Assembly: GCF_008831285.2 (NCBI RefSeq)
Contig: NC_045148.1
Span: forward strand, 12,343,183 to 12,407,182
Length of the DNA stretch: 64,000 nucleotides
DNA from: Nymphaea colorata
Taxonomy: Eukaryota > Streptophyta > Magnoliopsida > Nymphaeales > Nymphaeaceae
Direction of reading: 5' to 3'
Positions 12,441-22,631 of the stretch are shown here, piece after piece. How positions within the stretch are numbered: the stretch's first letter is position 1; each line of letters opens with the position of its first letter. Made by a program: the position numbers and the translations under genes. Below the pieces are notes generated by a model. It ran no database searches and was not told where the DNA came from. It saw nothing but the letters and a program-made list of their open reading frames with translations.

Positions 12441-14040
12441 CAATGGATTCAAGCCAAACTATTTTTCAAATCCAAAATCCAATTTTGAAAGTTAAACAAC
12501 TTCCCAAAATCCATATTTAATTTTGTTTCATCACGTCAAATCTATTTAAACCAATTTTCAAAACTCCAAATCCATTTAAAGTCAATCTAAATATGATTTC
12601 CGTTAACCGATTTTCCAAATCCATATCCAAACCAATTTCAATTCAAACCCCATTTTAAATTCAAAATCTAGAACTCATTCCCAAATTCCCATAGACAAAG
12701 AAGTTTAAATTTGGATATGATCTAGCTAAAACCCATGTCCATATCTGAATAAAATTCTTTTCAAACCCAATAAAATTTGATAAACTAATCAAGTTGATCT
12801 GCAAGCCCAAACAAATCAAATTTCAAGTTTGTAACCAATTTTAATCAAAATCAATATCCCAAACCCAAGTTTAGATAGATCCAATCCAAACTCAATTCCT
12901 ATCCACAGCAATATCCAAGTTCAATTTCAAATTTGCATCCAATGAAGCTGGAATTTGATAGCGTACCCAAATGAAACTGTTTCCAAGTTCAATAAAGTCG
13001 GATTTCGTCTAAATTCAAACCTAAGCCACTCCTATTCCTCTTTTGTTTCCTTAATGTTTTAATTCTTGTATATTTTCCTTAGAGATTGATGCATATCATT
13101 ATATAGTTTATTTTATTGTTTAATCATAGTATGTTAGTATCATGCATATCACCCATGTTTTAAAATTATGCACCTAGATATAGGACGATGTAGAATCTAG
13201 GCCTGACTAATTAGTAGCATGACATGAGATAACAGTCCTAGCATGTTAAAACTCAGTTCAAACTAGACTCTACATGGGTTCACTTTCAAAAACATAGTTT
13301 TCAAATGCACAATTTCGAGAATTCAAACCCATTTCAAAACTAGTTTTTCTAAAACCCTAAGTTGAAGCATGGTTGAGATCTAGTTAGGACTAAACCCAAT
13401 TTGAGTCTTCTAGGACCTAGCTTAGACTGGTCCTACAACCCACCAAATCTTGACCTAACCTATTCCAAGTCCTAAAACCAAAAGTAACCTAACCGACACT
13501 GCTGAACCCACACAAGGCTTGAACCTATATTTACCCTGACCGAGCTCTAGCTACGTTTATTCCAAATGTCCAAGACTGAACCATTTGAATTTTTATCAAA
13601 TCAATTTCAATTGGATCAAATCTCGATTCCTGAACAAATGAACTTGGATCTTAGAATTAGAACTTGCATTTAATCTCAAATTGGATATAGATATTGGATC
13701 AGATCCTTGAACTTTGGGTCTACAATTTAGAGCTTGAACCAAGATTGGATCAAGACGATTTTGGATCTCAAACTCGGATCTCAAACCCTAAATAATTTTC
13801 AAATTGGATTTAGATAAACCCAGTTTAAATTCATATCATAACCACTTAACTTTGGATCCTAGATTTCATCTACACCTTAATCAAATCTTGAATTGGATCT
13901 AGATCTACCAAGTTCAAGTTTGGATCATAATTTATGATATTGAATCTACATAAACTCAATTTCTAACATTGGATTTGGATCTTAAAAGCCATTAGCTTTC
14001 AGATTTAGTTTTTTGAGGTCCATATCCTAACACCCAAGAA
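12440..14040. repeat. degenerate low-complexity DNA (TTTCAAATCC / TTGGATCT words)
   Basis: About 1.6 kb of loosely repeated words (ccaaatcc, tttcaaa, ttggatct, caatttcaa) without a fixed period. It codes for nothing recognisable. Such text is common in long LTRs and leaders of plant gypsy elements, but no LTR boundary could be placed. Confidence 0.45.
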
Positions 14041-14477
14041 ACCAGGTATCATCTATGCTGAAACTTAGTTTTGTATGCATCATATTAGATAGTTTTTGTT
14101 TGCATGGATGAATGATGATAAGGATCTTTGAACTAAGTATGTCAATTTTATTTTCAGTTCATGTGGCTCCTGGGTTTAAAGATCCATATAGATTTCAAAA
14201 CTTCAAGATTTTCTAAAATCTAGGGCACATTAATTTCTATTTCAATAGGTTACGACGGCGATTAGAACTTAGATATAGGCTATACACTTATTCATTGGTC
14301 TGATTACATCTGATAAAAATGCCAAGAATGGACAGACCTTGTACTGATTTAATGGGTCTCATCTCTTAAATTTTGACACAAGGAAAATGGACGTAAGTAC
14401 AAATTTTATTGTATCAAATGAATAGTTGTATGCAAAGTTGACAAATTTTGCATGTAAACAAATGGGTAACAGTTTAC

Positions 14478-14612
14478 CAGAAAGTATGTCCTTTCAAAAG
14501 CTCGTGTTAGATGGGTGTCACTTGTAAAAGCCATCCTAGGCTTAGGCTGATAAGGTCCTTCCCCTATCACATATTTGATACAAACCAAGGTATGCCGAGC
14601 AGTTGCATGAAC
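14478..14612 (-). CDS. exon-like segment, unknown protein
   Basis: On the minus strand a 135-nt segment is bounded by ttttcgtgcag before 14612 and gtaaac after 14478. It is exactly 45 codons with no stop in phase 0 (starts VHATARHTLV, ends TRAFERTYFL), and its composition is more gene-like than the flanks. Other exon-like segments on the same strand lie at 15337-15402 and 17298-17431, and a possible first exon at 18997-19074. I do not recognise the protein family, and phases between all candidates do not link cleanly, so this may be a decayed gene or a chance open segment. Confidence 0.3.
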
Positions 14613-14726
14613 CTGCACGAAAACCATGAACCCGCACACAAATTTATAAGCAATGAATTTTCACATACTAAAAGGCTCCAAATAAAGGAAACCAGTAGAG
14701 GGAATCAATAAGAGTAAAGAAAAGAC

Positions 14727-14850
14727 AATCCATACACTGCAACCATTCTGAGGATGATATAAACATGTATGCTTGAAACGAAGATCATCAATGACTATAA
14801 CCATAAACCCATCCCGAAGATAAGCAGTATTCAAAGGTTTGTAAGCTTTA
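14727..14850 (-). CDS. open exon-like segment, unknown protein
   Basis: The minus frame reads AYKPLNTAYLRDGFMVIVID and on to HPQNGC without a stop. It is preceded by ctttaaag and followed by a weak GT. The peptide looks protein-like (alternating hydrophobic and charged residues), but splice sites are poor and I do not recognise it. Confidence 0.2.
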
Positions 14851-15336
14851 AAGGATACATGATTCAAAAGAAATAAAAGTTCAAAGAGATATGTGATTTA
14901 AAATTGTCATAAATCTGAAAGACGCGTAACATTTGACAGTGTCAAGATATGAATTTGGAGATAAAACATATTTTATGAGGAAAACATAGAAAATGTGACT
15001 GGTGCAGAAAATTATCAACAAAAATTTGTGGGCTAAGCATAAAAAAAGATGTCATGCGTGTGTAAAGAATGGAATCAAAATGAGTGGTGCCAAAACAACA
15101 AATACCTTCCCATATGCAAGTGAATAATTTTCCAATATCCATTTAGAACCAGCCAATGTTTAAGAATGACTACTAGAAATTCATCCATCCTCCTATGAAG
15201 GTTTTGCACCAAAAACCAGGTTTTTAGACTGTTTAGGTGCCATCAAACCATGTACACTACGTATGTAACATCAAATTTCTTTATTCTTTCATGCTTACAG
15301 TTTGACATGTACAAACTTGTTTAATGAGTAGACGAC

Positions 15337-15402
15337 CTTTTCATCAATGGTAAGATAGCTGAAACTGACTCTTGCCTCTTGCAGATGATTAGACGTAAAC
15401 AC
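15337..15402 (-). CDS. short exon-like segment, unknown protein
   Basis: A 66-nt minus-strand segment between attttctccag and gtcgtc is exactly 22 codons in phase 0 (VFTSNHLQEARVSFSYLTID then EK). Its phase is compatible with the 45-codon segment at 14478-14612. No family recognised; it could be chance. Confidence 0.25.
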
Positions 15403-15429
15403 CTGGAGAAAATAAATTTTCACCTTATA

Positions 15430-17290
15430 GACTTGCCCCCGAGATGATAAAAAATTTTTAGTATATGGCAAGCCATTGTAATTCATTATGAGACAACGAT
15501 CCAGATATTCAAGTTAAGGCCTTAAGGCACTAAAGATGAATAGTGAAGGAACCATCACACAAACCTCCACAAAAAGAATGACAATTTGCTTACTGAAAAG
15601 TAGATCAAACATAGACAAAAAGGAAACTGATCACCATAACAAAGGCAAATCTCTGGTTCAAAGGGTTCAACCTAATTATTGGTTTGAGTCAGATTGATCC
15701 AGATAAAAAATTGGTGAATGTAATCTCAGAGGAATTATGGAGCTGAATTGAGGTCGATTCAGGGAGTAAGAAGATACCAACCTGCACAAAAAAAAACAAA
15801 CAAAAAAAAGAAAAAGAAAAGCATCAATATCAAACAGAGAAAATCAACTAGAAGACTAAACCATTAAGATCCACATATAGAGCCATATGCCTATAGCTTT
15901 AACGACCAAAGTATTGTTGTACGAGCTTGGAAATGACAGAGGGAAGTTCATTGATTTAGAAATTCCGTACTGCCTTCATTATCAAAGCTGCTGCCCTTTT
16001 AGATATTGAATCCAATTACATTATTCAAAATGTACTTTAATGTCATTTTCTCCTTCAGATATAATTAATCACCTCTTTGATAGCCGTGTTTTTCTGAAAA
16101 GTGAACTGTACTTGATGCTTGGCAAATTTCTAATGTCACATCTCTTGAAAGTCCCAATGTTCCTTGCTAAGTATGAAGCACCACACCTTTATGCCTGCTC
16201 ATAAACAAACCACATGCACATAGACATGTGTGGACCACACCAATAAACAAGATATGTCATAAAAAACTTGGTTACAATTGGCATACATTATATATAAGAA
16301 TGCCTGATCTTTATTACATCCCAGTAAGGTAACACACTCAAATTTCGGTTCAGTTATGAATGTATATGTACATGACTGCATATAATGATATTATGTACAT
16401 GACTGCATGCATTGATAATGCTATTTAAAAACTGGATCCTCACTTTAGTATTTTCCATTGTCAAATGGGCTGGTGCAGAATCAGATGAGGGAGGGCCGGA
16501 TCTTTGGATTTTGAAATATAAGTGATCTAAGATCAAATTTTGTGGACTCTACAATGGTGTATAGAAAAGAATCTTTTATCATGTAAAGAAAAAGAAAATA
16601 TTTGCTTGACTTGCATCTTGTTTTCTAATACAGCAGAATATTTCTAGATTTCTGAAAAATCTCCAAGGAATGTTTGTTGTTAAGGTTTAGGGATGTACAA
16701 CCATGGCTAGTGGCTAAAATCGTATATTTCTTTCTTGGGCCATGATGTATGGCACCTAAACTAGATTGACCATCACAAATTAGCAGTGATGAGCCTTTCT
16801 TGGTCCTCATGGAGCTTCTGGTTGAACCTTATTTCAAGGACTATTCTGAAAGATCTGAAGGAACATTTAGTTTTCATATTTGATGTTCAAGACTTCAAAA
16901 ATTAAATACTGATGCACAAAGCAAAGTCTCTAACATGTATTCCTTTTCGATATAACTAAAGGCATAAATCAACCATGCTCCTGATTTGCAAGTTGAATGC
17001 ACTCTAACATTATCATATCCACACAAATATAACAGTTAAAGTAAGAAAAAAACAGAGGATCCTCGTCAATGCTTAAATAAGCTATATGATCTATATTTTA
17101 GTTTATGTAACTTGTCAAAATCATATGATTTTTAACACTAGCAAATATTTAGCAGTAGACTCTCTACAAAAGATAAAGAAACTCATAGAGCAGAGCACAG
17201 TGAGAGGCTCCAAAGTGCAAACAGGTTAAGAAACTTCACCTTGCTTCCTCACATGGCAAATGGATCTAAGAAAATAGTTCATACTTTAGA
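15430..17290. other. AT-rich, intron-like or intergenic DNA
   Basis: No recognisable coding domain on either strand. If the exon-like segments around it belong to one minus-strand gene, this would be intronic. Confidence 0.4.
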
Positions 17291-17297
17291 CCATTAC

Positions 17298-17431
17298 CCA
17301 TTGTACAGATCAGTGTTGTGTCTACCACCGTATTTCATTTCATGGCCAATAACAAGTAGTGAAATGGTCGCCCACCCATCTTTTGGTGACAAAATCATCC
17401 CTTCATTTCTATCTTGTATAATGTTGAAAAA
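17298..17431 (-). CDS. exon-like segment, unknown protein
   Basis: A minus-strand segment of 134 nt between ctttag and gtaatgg reads 44 codons plus two bases, with no stop (GMILSPKDGWATISLLVIGH, then EMKYGGRHNTDLYNG). The donor fits consensus and the peptide looks coding. I do not recognise the family; it remains a hypothesis. Confidence 0.25.
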
Positions 17432-17725
17432 CTAAAGTAATAATCTGCAAAGCATTAAAATGCAAACACTTGAGAGGTACCAGAGAAATTGCAGCATGAC
17501 AAGCAAGTCCCCATGCTGCTTCCTTTCAGCCAAGGCAGATGGGCCACAGGGAATGCTAACAACTATATGCCTGTGAACTTTTGTTTATCAATTTTTGTCT
17601 TCCACTGAAAATAATTCTTTTTTTTAGTTGTTGAACTTTTCAGTTCTTCATCTTTTCTCAAGGAATTTGTGGTTGATATGAAAGTGTGACAACTGCATTT
17701 CAGGCTTTCAGCTGTTAAAAACAAA

Positions 17726-18350
17726 TTGTAGACTATGTCACATAGGTACGCGGGTACGGGTACCGGTGCGGGTACGGGTACCGGTGCGGGTACGGGTACG
17801 AATCATTTTTCAAAAACTTGGGTGCAGGAATATGGCCGTACACACACATATATATAAATAAATAAATACATATATATATATATATATATTAAAAAAATTA
17901 CAAACAAAATAGTATATTCATAAATCATTAAATCATAATCCAAAATTTGTAGATACTAAGAATTTCAAGACAAAAAATCTGTCCTTTGGGAGTTCCAAGG
18001 GCCGAAAAGGCAAGGAATGAGAGGGGCAAGGGGGGGAGAGGTGAGAGGATGAGAAAGGCAAGAGGGGTGAAAGGGGCGAGAGGGGCGAGGGGGGTGAGGC
18101 AAGAGGGCAAAGGCATCGTGCGAGAGAGAGAGGGAAAAAAATGGTTTTTTAAAACGTGCAATGGACGATTTTGGACTCGGTCAACGTTGACCGAGTTTGA
18201 AAATGGTCAGATTCGACCTCGGGACTTTGACCGTACCCGACACGATCAACACCGTACCTAGGCCGTACCCGACGCCGTACCCATACCCGTACCAGTACGG
18301 TACTGGTACTACTCCTTTGGATCAGTACCCATGTTACATAGTTTGTAGAC
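17726..18350. mobile_element. non-autonomous TIR element (hAT-like MITE) with 8-bp target duplication
   Basis: The element spans 17734-18342. Its left end tatgtcacataggtac and the complement of its right end (actatgtaacatgggtac) form imperfect terminal inverted repeats. A perfect 8-bp direct repeat ttgtagac flanks it (17726-17733 and 18343-18350), as expected for hAT-superfamily target duplication. A 9-bp MULE-type duplication would match at 8 of 9. Next to each end lie GTACGGGTACCGGTGC-type repeats, in opposite orientation at the two ends, so the ends could fold together. The core holds an AT microsatellite (about 17850-17890) and a G/A-rich run (17986-18110). No transposase is encoded. Confidence 0.7.
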
Positions 18351-18765
18351 ACTTGACTGTATGACCTTTGTATACATCTGTCTCATTTGTATTCCCAAAT
18401 TGATATTTGTTGCAATCATTCTTTATGTGCAGGGTGAAAAGATTTTATGTGCCATCTGATCACTATGCGAACTTCCTTTGAAAAAGCTCAAATACAATGA
18501 TCTCTATCCTAAATGCATACACTTTCATGCTTAACATGATTCATGTCCACTACCACTAACAACATCAGGTGCTTCAGAAAATAACATATGCCGAACAACA
18601 TGGATATCTTTGATATACCCGCCAAGAACCGGAATCCAGAAGTAGATACCAAGGACAACTATCACATTCTCTAATTTCTAAAAAAAGCATGAGAACCAAA
18701 ATCGAACAGTAAACATAAAGTACAAAATCGAAAAGGAAAAGAAAAAAAAAAGGTGACATCGTGGC

Positions 18766-18852
18766 GGCTTTCATCTCATGCTCAAGCTCATGAAACTGAT
18801 TATTGAGCCCATTGAATCTATTGATGTTCTGGTGATCTTCCCAAGTTACTTC
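18766..18852 (-). pseudogene. prefoldin subunit 4-like gene fragment
   Basis: The minus strand reads [18 protein letters not shown] and then [10 protein letters not shown]. This matches, at roughly three of four positions, the highly conserved N-terminal helix of plant prefoldin subunit 4 (family text EVTWEDQQNIN-F-LNN-HEL-DEIK), a subunit of the hexameric chaperone that delivers actin and tubulin to CCT. Only about 29 residues are present. The match starts without an ATG (GTG upstream), ends without a clear donor, and the rest of the coiled-coil protein (NLEDA, ILADE and so on) was not found nearby. It is most likely a truncated pseudogene or captured exon. A real but cryptic exon of a gene here is less likely. 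Confidence 0.55.
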
Positions 18853-18996
18853 AGGCTCCACTCCACGTACTCAATCATAAGTCCAGTATTTCAGTAGGAA
18901 GCTTCTTGCTTTGGTGAGTTAAAAATTGCACCAAGGCAGCCACATACTTCATACTCATGCACGAAATATCTAACAAAATCAGTAGGTATGAATAAC

Positions 18997-19074
18997 CTCA
19001 TGAGGCACCGAACAGCAAGGCTTAAGCGACGCAATGAGAAAAAATGCACAAAACACAAAAGAGATCTGTCGCAT
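18997..19074 (-). CDS. possible first exon encoding a signal peptide
   Basis: The ATG at 19072-19074 (minus) opens a 26-codon frame MRQISFVFCAFFLIASLKPC and so on, with a short charged start, a long hydrophobic core and small/polar residues after it, as in a secretory signal peptide. It stays open to CATGAG followed by gttatt, a weak donor, then meets a stop three codons later if unspliced. Upstream lie ccctagcttctttcattgctgcggc and a GA/CT-rich tract (19139-19200), typical of plant 5' leaders. An overlapping upstream ATG in another frame is also possible. No protein identity is known. Confidence 0.3.
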
Positions 19075-19138
19075 AATCGCATTCCTCGGCTTAACGTCCA
19101 AAGCCGCAGCAATGAAAGAAGCTAGGGTTTTCTGAAGA

Positions 19139-19163
19139 AGAGAGAGAGAGAGAGAGACACACA

Positions 19164-19201
<38 letters not shown>
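19139..19201. repeat. (GA)n microsatellite
   Basis: An interrupted GA dinucleotide tract of about 60 bp (with a short cacacac insert). Confidence 0.95.
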
Positions 19202-19204
<3 letters not shown>

Positions 19205-19673
19205 GATCCTCATACCTCCTTGCACCCCCCTCGGCAACACTGACCCTTTTTCTGCTTCTCTCTATACAGCATATGTCGTCAAGTGGAGGAAGTCTCTCTG
19301 TTTAACCTTTCCTTAATGTTTGCCCCATGAATAAATCCACTAGCATTCTTGAGGCTGGCTGAGAAGAACTCGACAAGCGAGAAAACGATATTGCTTCCGA
19401 TCTCGTGGTCTAGGATAAGATCGCGTTTGAGTGGGCAGGGGAGGCATCTCTGCTTGCTCTTTGCTTCATCGACAAATGAAGGAATCAAGTGGAGGAAAGG
19501 AGTCCTAGCTCTCTTGTACTCCTTCTCATCGACAAGAACCTCATAATGTTGGAAGTCTACAGAACAAGGGAAGCACGGAAAGGCCATGCACATTCATGGC
19601 ATCACAGATGCCAATCCCTCTCTCTCTCTCTCTTAAAAATATTTACCTCCACTTATTATCTTATACAAGTATT
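19202..19673. other. flank of the Copia insertion, no gene recognised
   Basis: A minus-strand open frame of 104 codons (19279-19593) is the longest here and overlaps plus-strand frames. I recognise no domain in any of them. A CT microsatellite (19618-19633) precedes the left LTR by about 40 bp. Confidence 0.4.
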
Positions 19674-19910
19674 TGTTAAAGTTTTGTGAAAGAAGAGGAC
19701 GAGAGAGAAAGAGGAAAAACGAGAGAAGAAGGAGATGGTTTTATTCATTGTCGACTTCTCAATATATAGTCTTTTGATTTTGGTGATATACATAAAAACC
19801 TCTAATCTTGCCTAAGATCAAGGATTGGCTAATCTTGCCTAAGATCAAGGATTAGCTCTAGATTGATCCACCTTATCCGCCTTATCTTGATAAGACATAG
19901 CTTTTCAACA
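19674..19910 (-). repeat. Copia 3' LTR
   Basis: 237 bp, starting tgttaaag and ending ttcaaca on the plus strand, so it reads TGTTGA...TTAACA in element orientation. It contains an internal 27-bp tandem duplication (aatcttgcctaagatcaagg unit at about 19803-19856). A TATA-like tatatattgag lies around 19760 on the minus strand. Confidence 0.95.
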
Positions 19911-19922
19911 GTCCCCTTCAAG
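19911..19922 (-). other. Copia polypurine tract
   Basis: On the minus strand ttgaaggggac directly precedes the 3' LTR. This is the expected place and composition for the plus-strand primer. Confidence 0.85.
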
Positions 19923-20298
19923 TTGACGCTCCTGGATTGCCAAGTGCCAACTTGCTTCTTAGATTGTGGAATGCTTCTCGTCCCAAGGGCTTGGTAAACA
20001 TGTCCGCAACTTGTTTAGTTGTGGGAACGAATTGAGTTTGGATGTCTCCATTCTGAATCTTATCTCTCACCACATGACAATCAATTTCAATGTGTTTTGT
20101 TCTCTCATGGAACACTGGATTGGCTGCAATATGCATTGCAGCTTGGTTGTCACAGAATAACGTCATGGGCTCTTTGTGGATGATCCCGAGATCTTTTAGT
20201 AATGTTTTTAGCCAAATAAGCTCACATGTGGTGAGAGTCATAGACCTATATTCTGCCTCTGCAGATGATCTAGAGACTATTGTTTGCTTCTTGGTTTT
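19918..20298 (-). pseudogene. Copia RNase H C-terminal part
   Basis: The minus frame reads [20 protein letters not shown], then [20 protein letters not shown] and [10 protein letters not shown], the standard C-terminal end of Copia RNase H with the catalytic E of SSAEAEY and D of DNQAA. It ends just before the polypurine tract. It is separated from the preceding part by an in-frame TAG near 20299 in a position normally occupied by tryptophan. Confidence 0.9.
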
Positions 20299-20987
20299 CT
20301 AAGTGATAGGACTATTCCCAATCATGGTACAGTATCCACTTGTAGATCTTCGTGTCATTGGACATGAAGCCCAATCTGAATCACAATATGCTTTGAGGTG
20401 AATTGGCCCCTTTGATGACAACATAACTCCATATCCAACAGTTCCCTTTAGATATTTCAATAAACGGTTCATGGCTTCTTTATGCGGCACTCGTGGTTGA
20501 CTCATAAATTGGCTCAAGATGTGGACTATGTGAACAATGTCTGACCTTGTTAAAGTCAGATATATTAGTTTTCTAATCACCTTTCTATAATAATTTTGAT
20601 CTTTGAGGATGTTTCCCTTTTCATTGTCAAGCTTTATGTGTTGTTCCATAGGTGTCTCACATGGTTTTGCTCCCATGTACCCTGTCTCATGGAGTATGTT
20701 GAGAAGATATTTCTTTTGAGATAAGAAGATACCATCCTTTGAAGTAGCTAATTTTATGCCAAGAATATATCTGAGTCTGCCTAAATCTTTCAACTTGAAT
20801 CTTTCATTCATCATGTGCTTTAGGGAATTGATTGCATTCAAATCATCCCCTGTAATGATGATGTCATCCACATACACAACAACAAATGTTCGTCCTCTAG
20901 TGCCGATCTTGGAAAACAATGAGTAGTCTGCCTTGGATTGAATATAGCCCATGTCCTTGAGAAAGGTAGCAAGTTTGGAAAACCAAT
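20299..20987 (-). pseudogene. Copia reverse transcriptase (C-terminal half) and RNase H start
   Basis: Open from the stop near 20987 to the stop at 20299. The catalytic box YVDDIIITGDD lies at about 20842-20874, followed by LKDLGRLRYILGIKL and the SDWASCPMTRRSTSGYC motif of early RNase H near 20350. RT copies the genomic RNA into cDNA inside the virus-like particle; the catalytic aspartates are intact here. A TGA at about 20987 replaces an arginine-type codon and cuts it from the N-terminal half. Confidence 0.92.
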
Positions 20988-21570
20988 TTCAAGAGGATTG
21001 TTTAAGTCCATATGTAGACTTATTTAGACGACATGTCATTCCTTCTTCCCCTTGTCGACTAAATCCAGGAGGTAATTGCATATAAACTTCTTCTTCTAGA
21101 TCACCATGTAAGAAGGCGTTATTAACATCAACTTGAAACAGGTGCCACTTTTGAATAGCGGCAATAGTCAAAAGACATCGAATAGTAGAGATCTTGGCGA
21201 CGGGAGCAAAAGTCTCATTGTAATCAACTCCTTCAGTTTGTGTATACCCTTTTGCGACTAAGCGGGCCTTGTACCGCTCGATAGAGCCATCAGATTGGTA
21301 TTTGATTTTGAATACCCATTTGCAGCCTATGGGGACTTTGCCCAGAGGAAGTTTCGTGATAGTCCAGGTATGGTTGGCTTCTAATGCATCAATTTCAGCC
21401 TTCATAGCATCACGCCATCTAGGATCCTGCATGGCTTGGGCAAAGGATGAAGGTTCACATTGCTCAAGGAGGGTAGACATGAAACACTTGTAGTTGGAAT
21501 TGAAGTTAGTGATATCAAGACATTGTGTAATCGGGTAATGAGTACCCTTTGTGGGGCTTGTCCTCTCACT
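20988..21570 (-). pseudogene. Copia reverse transcriptase (N-terminal half)
   Basis: The minus frame covers [40 protein letters not shown], then [20 protein letters not shown] and TYGLKQSS, the conserved N-terminal blocks of Copia RT, including the first catalytic aspartate in DVNNAF. The frame is shifted relative to the integrase frame around 21560-21610. Confidence 0.92.
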
Positions 21571-21579
21571 CTCAACAAA

Positions 21580-22630
21580 TGGCTGAAACTGGGCAAGACT
21601 GAGAAGAATTTGTAGTCCTTGAGATGAGTAGGTATATGCCTAGGTCGCGTAGATCTGCGAAGCTGGACTGAATCACCATGTGTAGGCTTGATTGATTGAG
21701 GAATGGGATCTGGGTTGGTCTCATCATCTATATTTGATGGAATATTGTTAAGAGGTTTGCTTGGGCTTGGAAGAAGCTCATGTTCTCCTGAGACATAATC
21801 ATTGAATGGTAAAGGAAGAACCACATGTTCATTGTCCCTAGTGTGCACTTCATTTTTATATGGAAAATGATTTTCACAAAATCTGATGTCTCTACTGGTG
21901 AACAACGACCCATTTTCAAAATCATAAACCTTGTAAGCTGATTGACCATATGGATATCCAAGAAATATGCATCGCCTTCCCCTTACGTCAAACTTGTGAT
22001 TTTTATGAATATTGTAGGCATAACAAAGGCATCCAAAAACACACATATGTTTGTAGTTTGGTGTGCGTTTGTATAAAACTTCATATGGAGTTTTATTATT
22101 TAATGCACTGGATGGTAACCTATTGATAATGTAAGCAGCAGTGGTGAGACATTCTCCCCAAAATTTTATGGGTAGTTTAGCTTGAAAAATCAATGCTCGT
22201 GCCATGTTTAAGAGGTCTTGATGCTTACGTTCGACCACACCATTTTGTTGAGGAGTCGCAACACAACTATGCTGACGATCAATGCCTTTTTCATGAAGAA
22301 AGGTATTCATTTCTTGTGAAAAGAATTCAGCTCCATTGTCACTTCTAAGAATTTTAATTCTAGTTCGAAACTGGTTTTCAATAAGTGCGACAAAATTTTT
22401 AATGACTCCAAAAAACTTCAGATTTATATCTCATAAGATAAATCCATGTAGATCGGGAAAAATCATCAACTATAGTTAGAAAATATTGTGCACCAGTTAA
22501 TGAAGGCGTGTGATATCCCCACACATCACAACGAATTAAGTCAAAAGGAGAACATGTTGAAATAGTTCTATTGGGAAAAGAAAGTCTAGTATTCTTAGCA
22601 ACAAGGCAAATATCACATAGATCAACAAAT
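21580..22630 (-). pseudogene. Copia integrase, frameshifted
   Basis: The zinc-binding part continues from the gag-protease frame (WHLRLGHAS near 22700) into CDICLVAKNTRLSFP just after a frameshift at about 22632. The DDE core is complete in residues although spread over two frames: D in FLTIVDDFSRSTW (about 22470), D in RSDNGAEFF (about 22340) and E in NGVVERKHQ (about 22229). A second frameshift falls near 22405. Downstream are INRLPSSALNNKTPYEVLYK and GYPYGQSAYKVYD, typical of the Copia C-terminal domain. Integrase inserts cDNA into the host chromosome; this copy cannot be made in one piece. Confidence 0.92.
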
Positions 22631-22631
22631 T

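Noticed and set aside
17986-18261. 91-codon frame rich in G, R, K and E
   Set aside because: Encoded by a G/A-rich repeat inside a TIR element. Repetitive and without a domain.
20090-21493. Plus-strand frames opposite the Copia RT and integrase
   Set aside because: Shadows of the minus-strand polyprotein.
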